DNA from: Acholeplasmataceae bacterium
GTDB lineage: Bacteria; Bacillota_I; Bacilli_A; Acholeplasmatales; Acholeplasmataceae
Direction: 5' to 3'
NCBI GenBank assembly: GCA_023230825.1
Contig: JALNWO010000108.1
Coordinates: 1 to 5,741 of the forward strand
Length of the DNA stretch: 5,741 nt
In this document: one piece after another, positions 5,617 through 5,741 of the stretch
Numbering within the stretch: position 1 is the first letter of the stretch
Layout of the letters: the number at the start of each line of letters is the position of its first letter
Position numbers and translations under genes: made by a program
Notes under the pieces: model-generated
Seen by the model: the letters and a program-made list of their open reading frames with translations, nothing else
Told to the model about the DNA's origin: nothing
The model's database searches: none

Positions 5617-5690
5617 AGGCCCATAGCCAAGGGGTAAGGCAAGGGACTTTGACTCCCTGATCGTTGGTTCAAATCCAGCTGGGCCTGCCA
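5617..5690 (+). tRNA. trnQ: tRNA-Gln (anticodon TTG)
   Basis: Acceptor AGGCCCA (5617-5623) pairs with TGGGCCT, followed by discriminator G and encoded CCA (5688-5690). The D stem is GCC/GGC. The anticodon stem AGGGA/TCCCT encloses CTTTGAC, with TTG at 5649-5651. The T arm is GTTGG-TTCAAAT-CCAGC. It follows tRNA-His by 13 bases and shares its transcript. Confidence 0.98.
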
Positions 5691-5700
5691 CATTTAAGAG

Positions 5701-5727
5701 AAGAGCAAATGCTCTTTTTTCTTTTTT
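5701..5727 (+). terminator. Terminator of the tRNA-His/tRNA-Gln operon
   Basis: Stem AAGAGC (5701-5706) with GCTCTT (5711-5716) and an AAAT loop is followed by a long T-rich tract with one C (5715-5727). It lies 10 bases after the CCA end of tRNA-Gln and shows that the operon ends with two tRNAs. Confidence 0.9.
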
Positions 5728-5741
5728 AAAAAGTAAAAACA

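Noticed and set aside
5481..5693. Minus-strand open frame of 70 codons across the tRNA pair
   Set aside because: It is antisense to tRNA-His and tRNA-Gln, and its peptide (RRELNPRVPEPQSGAF) is the familiar artefact produced by translating the reverse of tRNA genes.

Overview
The window is a chromosomal stretch of an AT-rich, low-GC Gram-positive-type bacterium. It has strong GAGGAGG-type ribosome binding sites, TG-extended -10 promoters, intrinsic hairpin terminators and tRNA genes with encoded CCA ends. Tryptophan is encoded by TGG throughout, the single tRNA-Trp carries a CCA anticodon, and one gene ends in TGA, so the standard code is in use. Together these fit a standard-code relative of the Mollicutes (Acholeplasma-like) or another low-GC Bacilli/Erysipelotrichia lineage. 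The lineage is an inference and has not been tested by database search.

Layout, left to right. A probable C-terminal tail of an upstream gene ends at 56. A DegV/FakB-type fatty-acid-binding protein (155-1000, +) follows, translated from TTG under a promoter that carries a long inverted repeat; a strong terminator (1001-1031) lies at its end. Convergent to it is a two-gene minus-strand operon: a YczE-type membrane protein (1502-2203) followed, with a 20-base overlap, by a GyrI-like small-molecule-binding protein (1030-1521). A divergent intergenic region (2204-2347) separates this from a plus-strand pair: an APH/choline-kinase-like phosphotransferase (2348-3094) and a luciferase-like flavin-dependent oxidoreductase (3130-4167). 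A minus-strand tRNA-Trp with its own promoter and terminator sits at 4200-4274. Next is an unrecognised 329-residue protein with a membrane segment at each end and a large predicted outside domain (4354-5343, -). The window closes with a tRNA-His/tRNA-Gln operon (5480-5727, +) with promoter and terminator.

Most of this is ordinary core or housekeeping chromosome. There is no sign of mobile elements, phage, CRISPR or a defence system, and I do not see a clearly new multi-gene system. The items most worth a second look are the palindrome over the degV-family promoter, the kinase with an altered metal-ligand motif paired with a flavin oxidoreductase, the overlapping transporter-like/effector-binding pair, and the unknown double-anchored surface protein with a dyad over its putative promoter.
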